Shown: in pieces, positions 44,497-53,269 of the stretch
How positions within the stretch are numbered: position 1 is the stretch's first letter
How the letters are laid out: each line of letters opens with the position of its first letter
Source: CAVYXZ01 sp963772595
GTDB taxonomy: Bacteria; Chloroflexota; Anaerolineae; Aggregatilineales; Phototrophicaceae
DNA: 64,000 bases
Assembly (NCBI GenBank): GCA_963772595.1
Contig: CAVYXZ010000008.1
Coordinates: 248,001 to 312,000 of the forward strand
Direction of reading: 5' to 3'
The notes under the pieces: model-generated
Told to the model about the DNA's origin: nothing
The model's database searches: none
Seen by the model: the letters and a program-made list of their open reading frames with translations, nothing else
Made by a program: the position numbers and the translations under genes

Positions 44497-47400
44497 CTAG
44501 GCGGCGGGTACCAAACCGTCCTCATTACAGAACGGTTCCACGTTGTACTGCTCGCGCTCGGCGCAGCTTAGCTCCGGGATATAGCGGTTGGCGCGGCCCC
44601 AGGCGATTAGCGCATCCAGCGAGGTCTCCACGCGCCACAGCCGGGCTGTGTTGTCCTCCCCGCCGGAGAGCGCGAAGCTGTCGTCGTGGCTAAAGACCAC
44701 GCTCAGCACCCAGTTGGTGTGTCCCTCGTAGCGGCGGATTTCCTGCCCGGTATCCAGGTCCCACAGGCGGATGGTCAGGTCGGAGGAGGAGGTCAGCGCG
44801 GCACGACCGTCCTTGCTGAAAGCGACCCCCCAGACCGCGCCGTTGTGGCCGACCAACTGGCGAATCTGCTCGCCGGTCGCCACGTCCCACAGACGCACGG
44901 TCGAATCCCAGGAGGTTGAGAGCGCCTGCGTGCCGTCCGGGCTGAAGGCGACGTTGTTGACGCGGTCGGCATGGCCGATGAACTGGCGGATTTCCTCGCC
45001 GGTATCGATGTTCCACAGGCGCACCGTGCGATCATCCGAGGCGCTGAGCAGCATGGTGCCATCCGGGCTGAGCGCGACCGCGTTGACTGCGCCGGTGTGG
45101 CCTTCGAAGCGTTTGATCTCGGTGCCGGTTGCCACGTCCCACATCTGGATAGTCTTATCGGCAGAGGTCGAAAAAGCCGTCTGGCCGTCGTGGCTGAAGA
45201 TGACGCTGAGCACCTTGTCGGTATGCCCGGCATAGGCGATGCGCCCGGCCCCGGTCTCGACGTTCCAGATGCGCACCGTGCCATCCCAACTGGCCGAGGC
45301 GACGCTCTTGCCATCCGGGCTGAAGGCGACCGACTGGACCGTGTTGGTGTGGCCGTCGAACTTGCGAATCTGCTCGCCGGTGGCGACGTCCCAGATGCGC
45401 ACACTGGTATCGTTGGCTGGCAGGCGCAGCGGGCCGGAACTGGTCGCGGCCAGCGTGTCATCCGGGCTGAGCGCGACGCTCCAGACCCAATCTTCGTGCC
45501 CTTCCAGGCTGCGGATCTGTGCCCGGCTTTTCAGGTCCCACAGCCAGACCGCCGGGTCGGATGCGAGGTCTATCGTCGGGTCGGGCACGTCGTTTCCGGC
45601 GTTGCCCGTGCCGGTGAGGACGTATTCGCCGTTGGCGCTGACCGCCATCGACAGGATGCGGTCGCGGTGCCCGTGGAAGCTCTGCACTTCGAGGCCGGTG
45701 GCGATGTCCCAGATGCGCAGCGTGCGGTCCCAGGAGGCAGAGATAATCTGTGTGCCATCCGGGCTGAAGGCCACCGAACTGATAATGTCGGTGTGGCCGA
45801 AGAAGACGTGTTCCAGTTCGCCGGTCGAGATGCGCCACAGATGCAGACGCCCGCCGCTAGCCGAGTTCCAGGTCCCGGCGACGATGCGGCGGCCATCCGG
45901 GCTGAATGCGACGGCGCGCACAAAGCCCGAATTTGGCTCGAATTTCGCCAGTTCCTCGCCGGTCGTCATATCCCAGACACGCACGGTGCGGTCGATGACG
46001 TGATCAGCTTCTGAGCCGGTCAGCACGTCGTCGCCGGAACTGGAGACCGCGCGCAGGCCGTTGGGCGCAAAGGCCAGGTTGAGGATCGCACCAGGGCTGT
46101 CGATCTTCAGCACCTGCTCGCCCGTAGCGACATCCCACAGACGCAGCGTGCGATCCAGGCCACCGCTGAGCAGTTTCGTCCCATCCGGGCTGAAAGCAAG
46201 CTGCATAATCAGGTCCTCATGGCCGGTCAGCGTGCGGATGGTATCGCCATTGCCCACATCCAGCAGGTGGATCGAGTTATCGAAGAGCGAGACCGCCAGC
46301 GCGGTGCCATCAGGACTCAGGGCGACGTTATTGGGCACCTGACCGTCAAAGGTAATGTGCTGTTTGACCGCGCCGCTGTCGAGATCCCAGATGTCCAGGC
46401 TGCCATCGGAGGAGACAGAATAGCCCGTCTGCACATCGGCGCTGATAGCGACATCCAGCACCGATTTCTCCTGGTCTTGCAGGCGGAAACGTGCGCCCGG
46501 TCCGTAAACGGCCCCGGCCAGAGTCTGCTGCACGTCCGGGCGGGCCGGGTTGTGGGCCTGGTAGGCGGCAATCGCCAGCGACAGCCCCAGGTTATTATTG
46601 TGATCGCGGATCAGGTTACGGGCGTTAGCCGCGAGCGCCAGACTACGCGCCTCGTTACTTTTATCCTCCGCAACCGTGCGCAGCCGGTCGGATTCCATCC
46701 GGCGTGTCTCGGAAAGCTGGAACAGAAAGAGCGACACAATCGCCAGGGCGATGGCGACGATCAGCGCCACCGTGACCCCGGCCAGAGTACGCCGGGAGCG
46801 CGCCGTCGCGGCCTTGCGACTGGCGAGAATGTACTGTGTCTGCAAATCGGTCGGTTCCGGCTGGAGGTTCATGCCGCCGGTCAGCCAGGCTTCCGCTTTG
46901 GTGATCTCGCTGCCGTTGAGCAGGTTGCTGGGGTTGCGGCCCTCAGCGTCCCATTCCAGCGCGCGTACCAGCAGACGGGTATGCTCGTGGACGTGTTCCA
47001 GGTCCATATCCAGTGAGCCGATCAGGTTTGTGAAGGCCGCGTCGAAATCGTCCTGATCGCGCAGGAAAATCCAGTTATGCGAGCTAATCACCGGATGCAG
47101 CATGGCCTTGTCGTCGTCCGCGACCAGTTCACGGTGGAGGATCGGCACGATGCGCTTGTTATTATCGACGGCGTAATTGATCTCGTCGCGGCAGACGGGT
47201 GACTTCACCGAATCGGGGGAAATAACGAAGATGAAGGCGTTGGCGCTGCTGATGCCCCGTTGAATTTCCTGCCACCAATCCGCCGTGAGGGGGATGTCTT
47301 CCCAATCGACCCAAATATCGCGCTTGGAGGCGACCAGTTGCTCATGGAGCTGGCGCACAAAGGGGGTATCAATGCGCGAATAAGAGATAAATTCGGACAC
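44497..47400 (-). CDS. TIR-TM-WD40 repeat protein
   Basis: 967-residue membrane protein. GTG at 47400 is chosen as start (GGGAGG four bases before it); the longer reading adds unrelated residues. TIR domain 1-130: VSEFISYSRIDTPFVRQLHE, WVDWEDIPLTADWWQEIQRG, ISSANAFIFVISPDSVKSPV, with Glu 73 in CRDEINYA as the likely catalytic residue. A helix (TLAGVTVALIVAIALAIVSL, about 205-230) is followed by a coiled segment and 13-14 WD40 repeats (GHTDIISSVAFSPDGTQIIS type) filling residues 330-950. The WD40 part should be the sensor outside the membrane and TIR the effector inside. Confidence 0.88.
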   Translation of the reverse strand: MSEFISYSRIDTPFVRQLHEQLVASKRDIWVDWEDIPLTADWWQEIQRGISSANAFIFVISPDSVKSPVCRDEINYAVDNNKRIVPILHRELVADDDKAMLHPVISSHNWIFLRDQDDFDAAFTNLIGSLDMDLEHVHEHTRLLVRALEWDAEGRNPSNLLNGSEITKAEAWLTGGMNLQPEPTDLQTQYILASRKAATARSRRTLAGVTVALIVAIALAIVSLFLFQLSETRRMESDRLRTVAEDKSNEARSLALAANARNLIRDHNNNLGLSLAIAAYQAHNPARPDVQQTLAGAVYGPGARFRLQDQEKSVLDVAISADVQTGYSVSSDGSLDIWDLDSGAVKQHITFDGQVPNNVALSPDGTALAVSLFDNSIHLLDVGNGDTIRTLTGHEDLIMQLAFSPDGTKLLSGGLDRTLRLWDVATGEQVLKIDSPGAILNLAFAPNGLRAVSSSGDDVLTGSEADHVIDRTVRVWDMTTGEELAKFEPNSGFVRAVAFSPDGRRIVAGTWNSASGGRLHLWRISTGELEHVFFGHTDIISSVAFSPDGTQIISASWDRTLRIWDIATGLEVQSFHGHRDRILSMAVSANGEYVLTGTGNAGNDVPDPTIDLASDPAVWLWDLKSRAQIRSLEGHEDWVWSVALSPDDTLAATSSGPLRLPANDTSVRIWDVATGEQIRKFDGHTNTVQSVAFSPDGKSVASASWDGTVRIWNVETGAGRIAYAGHTDKVLSVIFSHDGQTAFSTSADKTIQMWDVATGTEIKRFEGHTGAVNAVALSPDGTMLLSASDDRTVRLWNIDTGEEIRQFIGHADRVNNVAFSPDGTQALSTSWDSTVRLWDVATGEQIRQLVGHNGAVWGVAFSKDGRAALTSSSDLTIRLWDLDTGQEIRRYEGHTNWVLSVVFSHDDSFALSGGEDNTARLWRVETSLDALIAWGRANRYIPELSCAEREQYNVEPFCNEDGLVPAA

Positions 47401-47488
47401 ATGTCCTCCCGGCAGTATTATAAGGCTTAAGTATGCCCACATTCTAGCACAGAACCAGGGCCAGTTGATGAGAAGTCTCCGGTGCATG

Positions 47489-48661
47489 GTAAGATGGCGC
47501 GCTGTTGTCTTTTATCGACAGAAACGTGAACCCTTGCGCGACCAATTCCTCCTTGATCCCGACATTGCCTTTCTCAATCATGGCTCCTATGGGGCCTGCC
47601 CGCGCCCGGTCTTTGAGGCTTACCAGCGCTGGCAATTGGAACTGGAACACCAGCCGGTGGCCTTCTTCAGAGACCGCCGTCGTACCCTGCTGGCGGAAAC
47701 CCGCGTGGCTTTAGGGGCCTATCTCAACGCCCCGGCGGACGATCTGGCACTGGTGACGAACGCCACGGTGGGCGTCAATACGGTAGCCCACTCGCTGGAT
47801 CTCCAGCCCGGCGATGAAATTCTGCTCAACGATCAGGAATACGGCGCGATCCGCATGACCTGGGAATACTACGCGGCCAAGACCGGCGCGGTCGTCGTGG
47901 AGCAGCCGATCCCCCTGCCTGTGACGACGCCAGAAGCCATCGTCGAGACGCTGTGGCAGGCGGTGACGCCGCGCACGAAAGTCATCTCGCTCAGCCACAT
48001 CACCTCGCCTTCGTCTATCATCCTGCCGGTGGAGCAGGTCTGCGCACGGGCACGCGAGGCCGGGATTCTGACGATGGTGGATGGCGCGCACGCTCTCGGT
48101 CAGATTGACGTTGACCTTCAGGCTATCGGGGCCGATTTCTACACCGGCAACTGCCACAAGTGGATGTGTACCCCCAAAGGCTCCGGCATTCTCTATGTGC
48201 GGCCCGAACTTCAGGCGCTGATCGACCCGCTGGTCATCAGTTGGGATAGCGAGCGCGAGAACCCTTTTCAGCTGCGTCACGAGTGGAGCGGTACGCGCGA
48301 CCTGGCCGCCTTTCTGGCGATTCCGGCGGCGATCCAGTTCATGGCCGAGCACGATTGGCCCGCCCAGCGTGAGCACTGCCATGCCCTGCTGCGCCAGACA
48401 CGCCAGCGCATTCAGACCCTGACCGGTCTGGAGCAGATCGTGCCGGATTCGCCGCAGTGGTACAGTCAGATGGCCTCGCTGCCGCTGCCACCGCTGGACC
48501 TGGCGATCTACGGGCGTCTCTTCCCGGATTACGGGGTTGAGGTGCCGGTGCTGGAATTGAGTGGCCGCACACTGATTCGCGTCTCGATCCAGGTCTACAA
48601 CAATGAAGCCGATACCGACCGCCTGCTGGACGCGCTGCGGACGATTATCGAAAGAACATAG
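47489..48661 (+). CDS. PLP-dependent class V aminotransferase, isopenicillin-N-epimerase-like
   Basis: About 390 residues. AFLNHGSYGACPRPVFEAYQ at the front, LVTNATVGVNTVAHSLDLQP, LMVDGAHALGQIDVD-like ILTMVDGAHALGQIDVDLQA with the cofactor Asp/His, and the Schiff-base Lys in NCHKWMCTPKGSG. The C-terminus (LSGRTLIRVSIQVYNNEADT) is typical. These enzymes act as epimerases, desulfurases or racemases on amino acids; the exact reaction is not clear. The start is uncertain (ATG 47465 or 47489, or a TTG further in). Divergent from the TIR-WD40 gene across a short gap. Confidence 0.87.
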   Translation, partial: VRWRAVVFYRQKREPLRDQFLLDPDIAFLNHGSYGACPRPVFEAYQRWQLELEHQPVAFFRDRRRTLLAETRVALGAYLNAPADDLALVTNATVGVNTVAHSLDLQPGDEILLNDQEYGAIRMTWEYYAAKTGAVVVEQPIPLPVTTPEAIVETLWQAVTPRTKVISLSHITSPSSIILPVEQVCARAREAGILTMVDGAHALGQIDVDLQAIGADFYTGNCHKWMCTPKGSGILYVRPELQALIDPLVISWDSERENPFQLRHEWSGTRDLAAFLAIPAAIQFMAEHDWPAQREHCHALLRQTRQRIQTLTGLEQIVPDSPQWYSQMASLPLPPLDLAIYGRLFPDYGVEVPVLELSGRTLIRVSIQVYNNEADTDRLLDALRTIIERT

Positions 48662-48717
48662 AACCATCTCGGCCTGGCCGCCGTATAAGCCACTGAGTCA
48701 GGCAAGGAGCAGAGTCT

Positions 48718-49203
48718 ATGTATCGCTGGATCGTCTTCATTCACATTTTTGCAGCGCTGGCTTTTTTCATGGCGCATGGGACCTCGGTAGCGATGGCCTT
48801 TCAACTGAAACGCGAGCGCAAGCAGGAGCGGCTGCGCGCCATTCTGGATCTGTCCAACAGCATGGCTGGCCTGCTGTGGGTCTCGCTGGCCGTGCTGATT
48901 CTGGCCGGGATCGCCGCCGGGATCATGGGCCACTGGTGGTCGCAGGGTTGGATTGGCCTCTCGCTGGCGCTGCTGATCGTGCTGTCCGGCTGGATGAGCT
49001 ATTACGCGGCGCGCCGAATGATCCCGCTGCGGATGGCCTTAGGAATGCCTAATCCGCATGACCGTAAGGCGGAAGCGCCGCCGCCTGCTAGCGACGAAGA
49101 AATTCAGGCGCGAATTAACGCGATCCGGCCCTGGGAACTGATGGGACCGGCCCTGATCGTGACGCTGGTGATCGTCTGGCTGATGATCTTCAAACCATTT
49201 TGA
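48718..49203 (+). CDS. Four-helix membrane protein, DUF2269/CopD-like
   Basis: 161-residue integral membrane protein: MYRWIVFIHIFAALAFFMAH, GLLWVSLAVLILAGIAAGIM, WIGLSLALLIVLSGWMSYYA and GPALIVTLVIVWLMIF. The helix-1 His in FIHIFAAL resembles that of CopD/DUF2269 small membrane proteins. The third loop is polar and acidic. Function unknown. Short gaps to both neighbours on the same strand suggest co-transcription. Confidence 0.75.
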   Translation: MYRWIVFIHIFAALAFFMAHGTSVAMAFQLKRERKQERLRAILDLSNSMAGLLWVSLAVLILAGIAAGIMGHWWSQGWIGLSLALLIVLSGWMSYYAARRMIPLRMALGMPNPHDRKAEAPPPASDEEIQARINAIRPWELMGPALIVTLVIVWLMIFKPF

Positions 49204-49241
49204 CCTTTGCAAGCCGAGAACTGGCACTATACTTGTAAATT

Positions 49242-49853
49242 ATGGCATCAACCAACGGACATATACGGGTAAAATCGACATCGTTTGACTGGCTGCCTGC
49301 ACCGCGCGGCGGGATGCGCTGGCTGCTGAATCTGCCGCTGCTGCTGTATCGTCTGGGCCTGGGGCCGCTGATGGACCGCGTGCATCTCATGGTTTTGAGC
49401 ACCTGGGGCCGCCATAGTGGGATGCCCCGGCACACAGCGATTGAGTACCGGGCGCACGGCAGCAAGGTCTATGTGGTATCGGCCTGGGGCAGGCGGGCGC
49501 AGTGGTATCGCAACCTCCAGGTGCAGCCAGTGGTGCGGCTGCGGCGCGGCTGGCGCAGCTACAGCGCTCAGGCGACGGTTGTGACTGATCCGGGTGAGGC
49601 ACTGCGGGCGCTGCAACTCTTTCGCAACACCTCGCCGGTTATTTACGACACCGTCCTGGCCTACCTGAGCAACCGCGAATCGGTCAACGCGCATACGCTG
49701 GGCGAGGTCGCGCGGCACTTTACCATTGTGCGGCTGGACCCCAGCACGGAGACTCCCGGTCCACCGCCGATTCGGGCCGATCTGGTCTGGCTGTGGGCGC
49801 TGCTGGGCCTGCTGCCGCTGCTGTGGAAACGGTGGGCGGATCGACGGTCATGA
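49242..49853 (+). CDS. F420H2-dependent nitroreductase-like oxidoreductase (Ddn family)
   Basis: 203-residue split-barrel protein. LMVLSTWGRHSGMPRHTAIE, YRAHGSKVYVVSAWGRRAQW and YRNLQVQPVVRLRRGWR match the deazaflavin-dependent Ddn family, where the GR.SG.....L-type segment and the WYRNL motif bind the cofactor. The C-terminal hydrophobic helix (LVWLWALLGLLPLLWKR) suggests membrane association. Members use F420, implying the organism makes it. The last codons overlap the next gene (ATGA). Confidence 0.85.
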   Translation: MASTNGHIRVKSTSFDWLPAPRGGMRWLLNLPLLLYRLGLGPLMDRVHLMVLSTWGRHSGMPRHTAIEYRAHGSKVYVVSAWGRRAQWYRNLQVQPVVRLRRGWRSYSAQATVVTDPGEALRALQLFRNTSPVIYDTVLAYLSNRESVNAHTLGEVARHFTIVRLDPSTETPGPPPIRADLVWLWALLGLLPLLWKRWADRRS

Positions 49854-50650
49854 ACACCAGCGTTCTGCTGCGCACAGCCCTGCAAAACAACGATTATGCG
49901 ACGGCTATCGACTGCCTGGAAGCGCGTGTGATCGAAGCGCAGGCGGCGGGCGATCTCGCGGCGGAAGGGCGCAGCCTGGGCAATCTGGCACTGCTCTATA
50001 ACCGCGTTCAACAGCCGGAGGAGGCGCTGCGCTGCTTCCAGCGGGCGCTGGTGCTGGTGCGTGCCGAAGACGATCAACTCAGCGAAGACGGCATCCTGGG
50101 CAACATGGGCAATATCCTGCGCGAACTGGGCCGCCCTGACGAGGCGCTGGACTACCTCAACGCGGCGCTGCAACTGGCGCAGACGATTGGCGATCTGCGC
50201 GGGCGCGGTATCTGGCTGAGCAACCTGGGGCTGGTCTACGACGACTTGAGGCAGGCCGGGCAGGCGGTCCAGTATCACCAGCAGTCGGTCGAGGTGGCGC
50301 GGCAGCTTCATGACCAGCGCGGGCTGGCGACACGCCTGAGCAAGTTGAGCGAGTCGCTGCTGGCCGATGGACAGCCGCTGGAGGCGCTCAAATGCCTGGG
50401 TGAGGCGCTGAGCATCTACACCACGATTGGCGACCAGACGGCCCTGCGCGAAGGCTTGCAGCGCAGTGCGGCAATCCACGTTGCTCTGGGACACCAGCAG
50501 ACCGTCAGCGCCGGGTCGGCTATCTTCTACAGCAGCGCCCTGGCCTATTACCAGCACGCGCTGACTCTGGCGCGTACCGGTGGCGATACCCTGGCTGAAG
50601 CCGATATACTCAACGCGATGACGGCGCTCAAGTTGGAGGGGCAGCGATGA
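49850..50650 (+). CDS. TPR-repeat protein
   Basis: About 266 residues with at least five tetratricopeptide units: LGNLALLYNRVQQPEEALRC, LGNMGNILRELGRPDEALDY, LSNLGLVYDDLRQAGQAVQY, RLSKLSESLLADGQPLEALK. It should act as a scaffold for protein partners. No enzymatic domain. Start at ATG 49850 overlaps the previous stop (ATGA), and the stop overlaps the sortase start, so it belongs to a tightly coupled three-gene unit. Confidence 0.85.
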   Translation: MNTSVLLRTALQNNDYATAIDCLEARVIEAQAAGDLAAEGRSLGNLALLYNRVQQPEEALRCFQRALVLVRAEDDQLSEDGILGNMGNILRELGRPDEALDYLNAALQLAQTIGDLRGRGIWLSNLGLVYDDLRQAGQAVQYHQQSVEVARQLHDQRGLATRLSKLSESLLADGQPLEALKCLGEALSIYTTIGDQTALREGLQRSAAIHVALGHQQTVSAGSAIFYSSALAYYQHALTLARTGGDTLAEADILNAMTALKLEGQR

Positions 50651-51285
50651 TGTACCGGCGCGATTCGTCACGGGCAGCGATACGCATCCTCTTCGTGGTG
50701 GGCCTGGGTATTCTCGCGGGCGCACTCTTTCTGCTAAAGGACAACGCGTCACCCCCCGCCACCGCACCGACTCAGGCCCTGGTGGTGACCGCCCTGGATC
50801 TAGGGACCGAAGTGCCGCTGGATTCAGTCGCCGAGACCCCGCCGCCCCCGCGCGAGATCACGACCGGCGCGGAGTTTCGTGCCCCGACCGCTGGGATCGC
50901 CAGCGAAGTCATCGAATCGTACATCAGCGGCACGACCTGGGACATCACCGACCTGGGCCGCTACGTGGGGCATCTTCAGGGGACCGGCTGGGTCGATGTG
51001 CCGGGCAATATCGTGCTGGCCGGTCACGTCGAGATGGCCGATGGCCGCCGAGGAGTCTTCGCCAACATCAACGATCTCTCGATTGGCGACCCGATATTCC
51101 TGGATCAAGATGGCGGGGAACGTATATATCAGGTCACGCAGCTATTTACGACCGCGCCGGATGACCTCAGTGTGCTCTACCCGACCACGAGCGAACGCCT
51201 GACATTGATTACCTGCTCGAACTACAATTTCTTCCAGGACAGCTACCTGGACCGGACGGTCGTGATCGCCGAACGGGTGTCGTAG
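50647..51285 (+). CDS. Sortase
   Basis: 212-residue membrane-anchored transpeptidase. One N-terminal helix (IRILFVVGLGILAGALFLL), a Pro-rich linker, and the sortase domain: NIVLAGHVEMADGRRG with the catalytic His near 125, LTLITCSNYNFF with the Cys near 189, and YLDRTVVIAE with the Arg. All three active-site residues are present. Sortases attach secreted proteins with a C-terminal sorting signal to the surface or build pili; the substrates are not adjacent. The shortness suggests class E or F type. Confidence 0.87.
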   Translation: MMYRRDSSRAAIRILFVVGLGILAGALFLLKDNASPPATAPTQALVVTALDLGTEVPLDSVAETPPPPREITTGAEFRAPTAGIASEVIESYISGTTWDITDLGRYVGHLQGTGWVDVPGNIVLAGHVEMADGRRGVFANINDLSIGDPIFLDQDGGERIYQVTQLFTTAPDDLSVLYPTTSERLTLITCSNYNFFQDSYLDRTVVIAERVS

Positions 51286-51316
51286 CGGTGTGGGCAATGT
51301 CATGGTTTCTTGCTTC

Positions 51317-51362
51317 AATCCTCACTCTGAATCCCTCTCCTTCAGGGTGGGGGACTTTGCGC
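51317..51362. repeat. Partial copy of the dispersed palindromic repeat
   Basis: aatcctcactctgaatccct...ctccttcagggtgggggactttgc corresponds to the outer arm of the ~105-bp family (tcactc..aatccctctcc..cagggtgggggac). It lies between the sortase and sirtuin genes. The second half is missing. Confidence 0.6.
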
Positions 51363-51418
51363 AGCGATTTTCGAACGGTCAATCTGTTATGTGTGTCCAG
51401 GATGGGGACTGACTGCGG

Positions 51419-52171
51419 ATGCCAGATCCTTTAGCACAGGCCGCCGAACGGCTGCGCAGCGCGACACATGTCGCCGTGCTGACCGGGGCCGGGGTGAGCA
51501 AGGAATCCGGCGTGCCGACCTTCCGCGATGCGCTCGACGGGCTGTGGGCGCGCTTCGACCCGCAGCAGCTCGCCACGCCATCGGCCTTCCAGCGCGATCC
51601 TCAACTGGTCTGGGATTGGTATCGCCATCGCCGCGAGCAGGTGCAGCAGGTGCAGCCCAACCCCGGCCATATTGCGCTGGCCCAGCTTGAACAGCGCGTC
51701 CCCCAACTGACGCTGATTACGCAGAACGTCGATGACCTGCACGAGCGGGCCGGGAGCCGCCGCGTGATCCATCTGCATGGCAACATTGCCCGCTATAAGT
51801 GCTTCGCCGCCTGCCAGGGCGAGCCGACCTATATCGACCTGGAGACGCTGGACGATGAGGGCCGCCCACCGCGCTGCCCGCACTGCGGGGCCTGGGTGCG
51901 GCCTGCGGTCGTCTGGTTTACCGAGCAGCTGCCACTGGAGGCCCTATATGAAGCCTCGGCTGCTGTTCAGGACTGCGACGTGATGTTGGTGATTGGCACG
52001 TCGGGGCTGGTGGTGCCCGCCGCCGATTTGCCCGGTGTGGCGCGCAGCTATGGTGGCACGGTCATCGAGGTCAACCCGGATGAAACGCCGATCTCGCCGC
52101 TGGCAGCGGTGATTTTACGCGGTCCTTCCGGCGAGATTCTGCCCCGGCTGGTCGAATTGTTCGATGCCTGA
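51419..52171 (+). CDS. Sirtuin (Sir2), class III, NAD-dependent protein deacylase
   Basis: 250-residue cytoplasmic enzyme that removes acyl groups from lysine using NAD+. NAD-binding motifs: VLTGAGVSKESGVPTFR, ITQNVDDLHERAG, HLHGN and VIGTSGLVVPAADLP. The zinc-binding pairs are CFAAC and CPHC. The Tyr-x-x-Arg of WDWYRHRRE is the class III signature linked to desuccinylase, demalonylase or deglutarylase activity, as in SIRT5 and CobB. All catalytic residues are present (His in HLHGN). It overlaps the downstream propeller gene by 8 bases. Confidence 0.92.
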   Translation: MPDPLAQAAERLRSATHVAVLTGAGVSKESGVPTFRDALDGLWARFDPQQLATPSAFQRDPQLVWDWYRHRREQVQQVQPNPGHIALAQLEQRVPQLTLITQNVDDLHERAGSRRVIHLHGNIARYKCFAACQGEPTYIDLETLDDEGRPPRCPHCGAWVRPAVVWFTEQLPLEALYEASAAVQDCDVMLVIGTSGLVVPAADLPGVARSYGGTVIEVNPDETPISPLAAVILRGPSGEILPRLVELFDA

Positions 52172-53232
52172 GGTCGCGCTCCTGCTGCTGGTAGCGGCTT
52201 CGCTGCTGCTGCAAACGCCGGTGCAAGCGCCGCAGCGTGTCTTCATCGAGCGTGACGTGCAGGCCGATGGCAGCGACCGGCTCGACTTCGTCGATACGAT
52301 CAGCGGTGAGGTCCAGTCGGTGCAGGTCAACGGCCAGCACTACACCGTCTTCGGGCGCGCGGTGATGTTCTACGATCCGGTGACCAAGCGTGTACGCCTG
52401 GTTTCAGCCGATGGCCGCATCCGCAATCATCCCTTTATTCAGCCGCTGAGCGATACCCGCCGCCTGGACTGGATGGTCTCAGCGGATGGCCGCCGGGTGG
52501 CCTGGACCACGACGACAGCGCAGGTGGACGGCCAACTGCTGACCACGACGACGGTCGCCAACCTCGACGGCAGCAATCCGCGCGAGGTGCTGGTTGATGG
52601 CCCGCGCAACGGGATTCGCGCGCTGCCGGTGGCCTTCAGCGAGGATGGGCAGCATCTCTACATGGATTACCAGCCGGACGGCATCGCCGATTTCACGCCC
52701 TTCCAGCAGTATGCCGGTCTCTTTGAGGTCGCTTTCGAAGGGGGTGAGACCCGACTGCTGCCGGGCGAGCCGGGCTGCTTCTGCGCGGCAGGGCTGGGGG
52801 CCGGGCTGCTGCTGCGGCTGGCGCTGGCCCGGAACCTGAGCGGTTACGACGTGGTCGTGACCAATCTGGCGGCAGAGACCAGCCAGCGGATCAACGCGCT
52901 GAATCTGACCAATTACACGCAGGCGGGCGATGTGCTGATCGCGCCCTCCGGCACGCAGGCGGTCTATGCCCTGGCGCAGATCGCGGATTTTGGCGGGCCG
53001 AATCAGAACGTGCAGACGGTCTTCGTGCTGGTGAACCTGCGCAATGACACCCAGGCAGCGCCTGACCGATCCGATTACGACCTTTGTCCAGCCCGTAGAG
53101 TGGACCGAGGACGACACGGCCATCATCTTCACCAGCGCGGATCCCAGCCTGGACGGCACCTGGAAGGTCACACTGAACGATGGCAAGTTGCAGAAGATCG
53201 CCGACGCGACCTATCTGGGCACGCTGCGCTGA
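52164..53232 (+). CDS. Secreted WD40/TolB-like beta-propeller protein, one frameshift
   Basis: About 355 residues. A short signal peptide (MPEVALLLLVAASLLLQTP) is followed by propeller strands: MVSADGRRVAWTTTTAQVDG, VAFSEDGQHLYMDYQPDG, DVLIAPSGTQAVYALAQIAD. The frame changes near 53055; the last blade reads FVQPVEWTEDDTAIIFTSAD and ends DGTWKVTLNDGKLQKIADA. The 8-base overlap with the sirtuin stop suggests coupled translation, although one protein is cytoplasmic and the other secreted. Confidence 0.75.
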
Positions 53233-53269
53233 GATCGCCAGCCCGGTTTTTTCTGCTACAATCGCCCGC

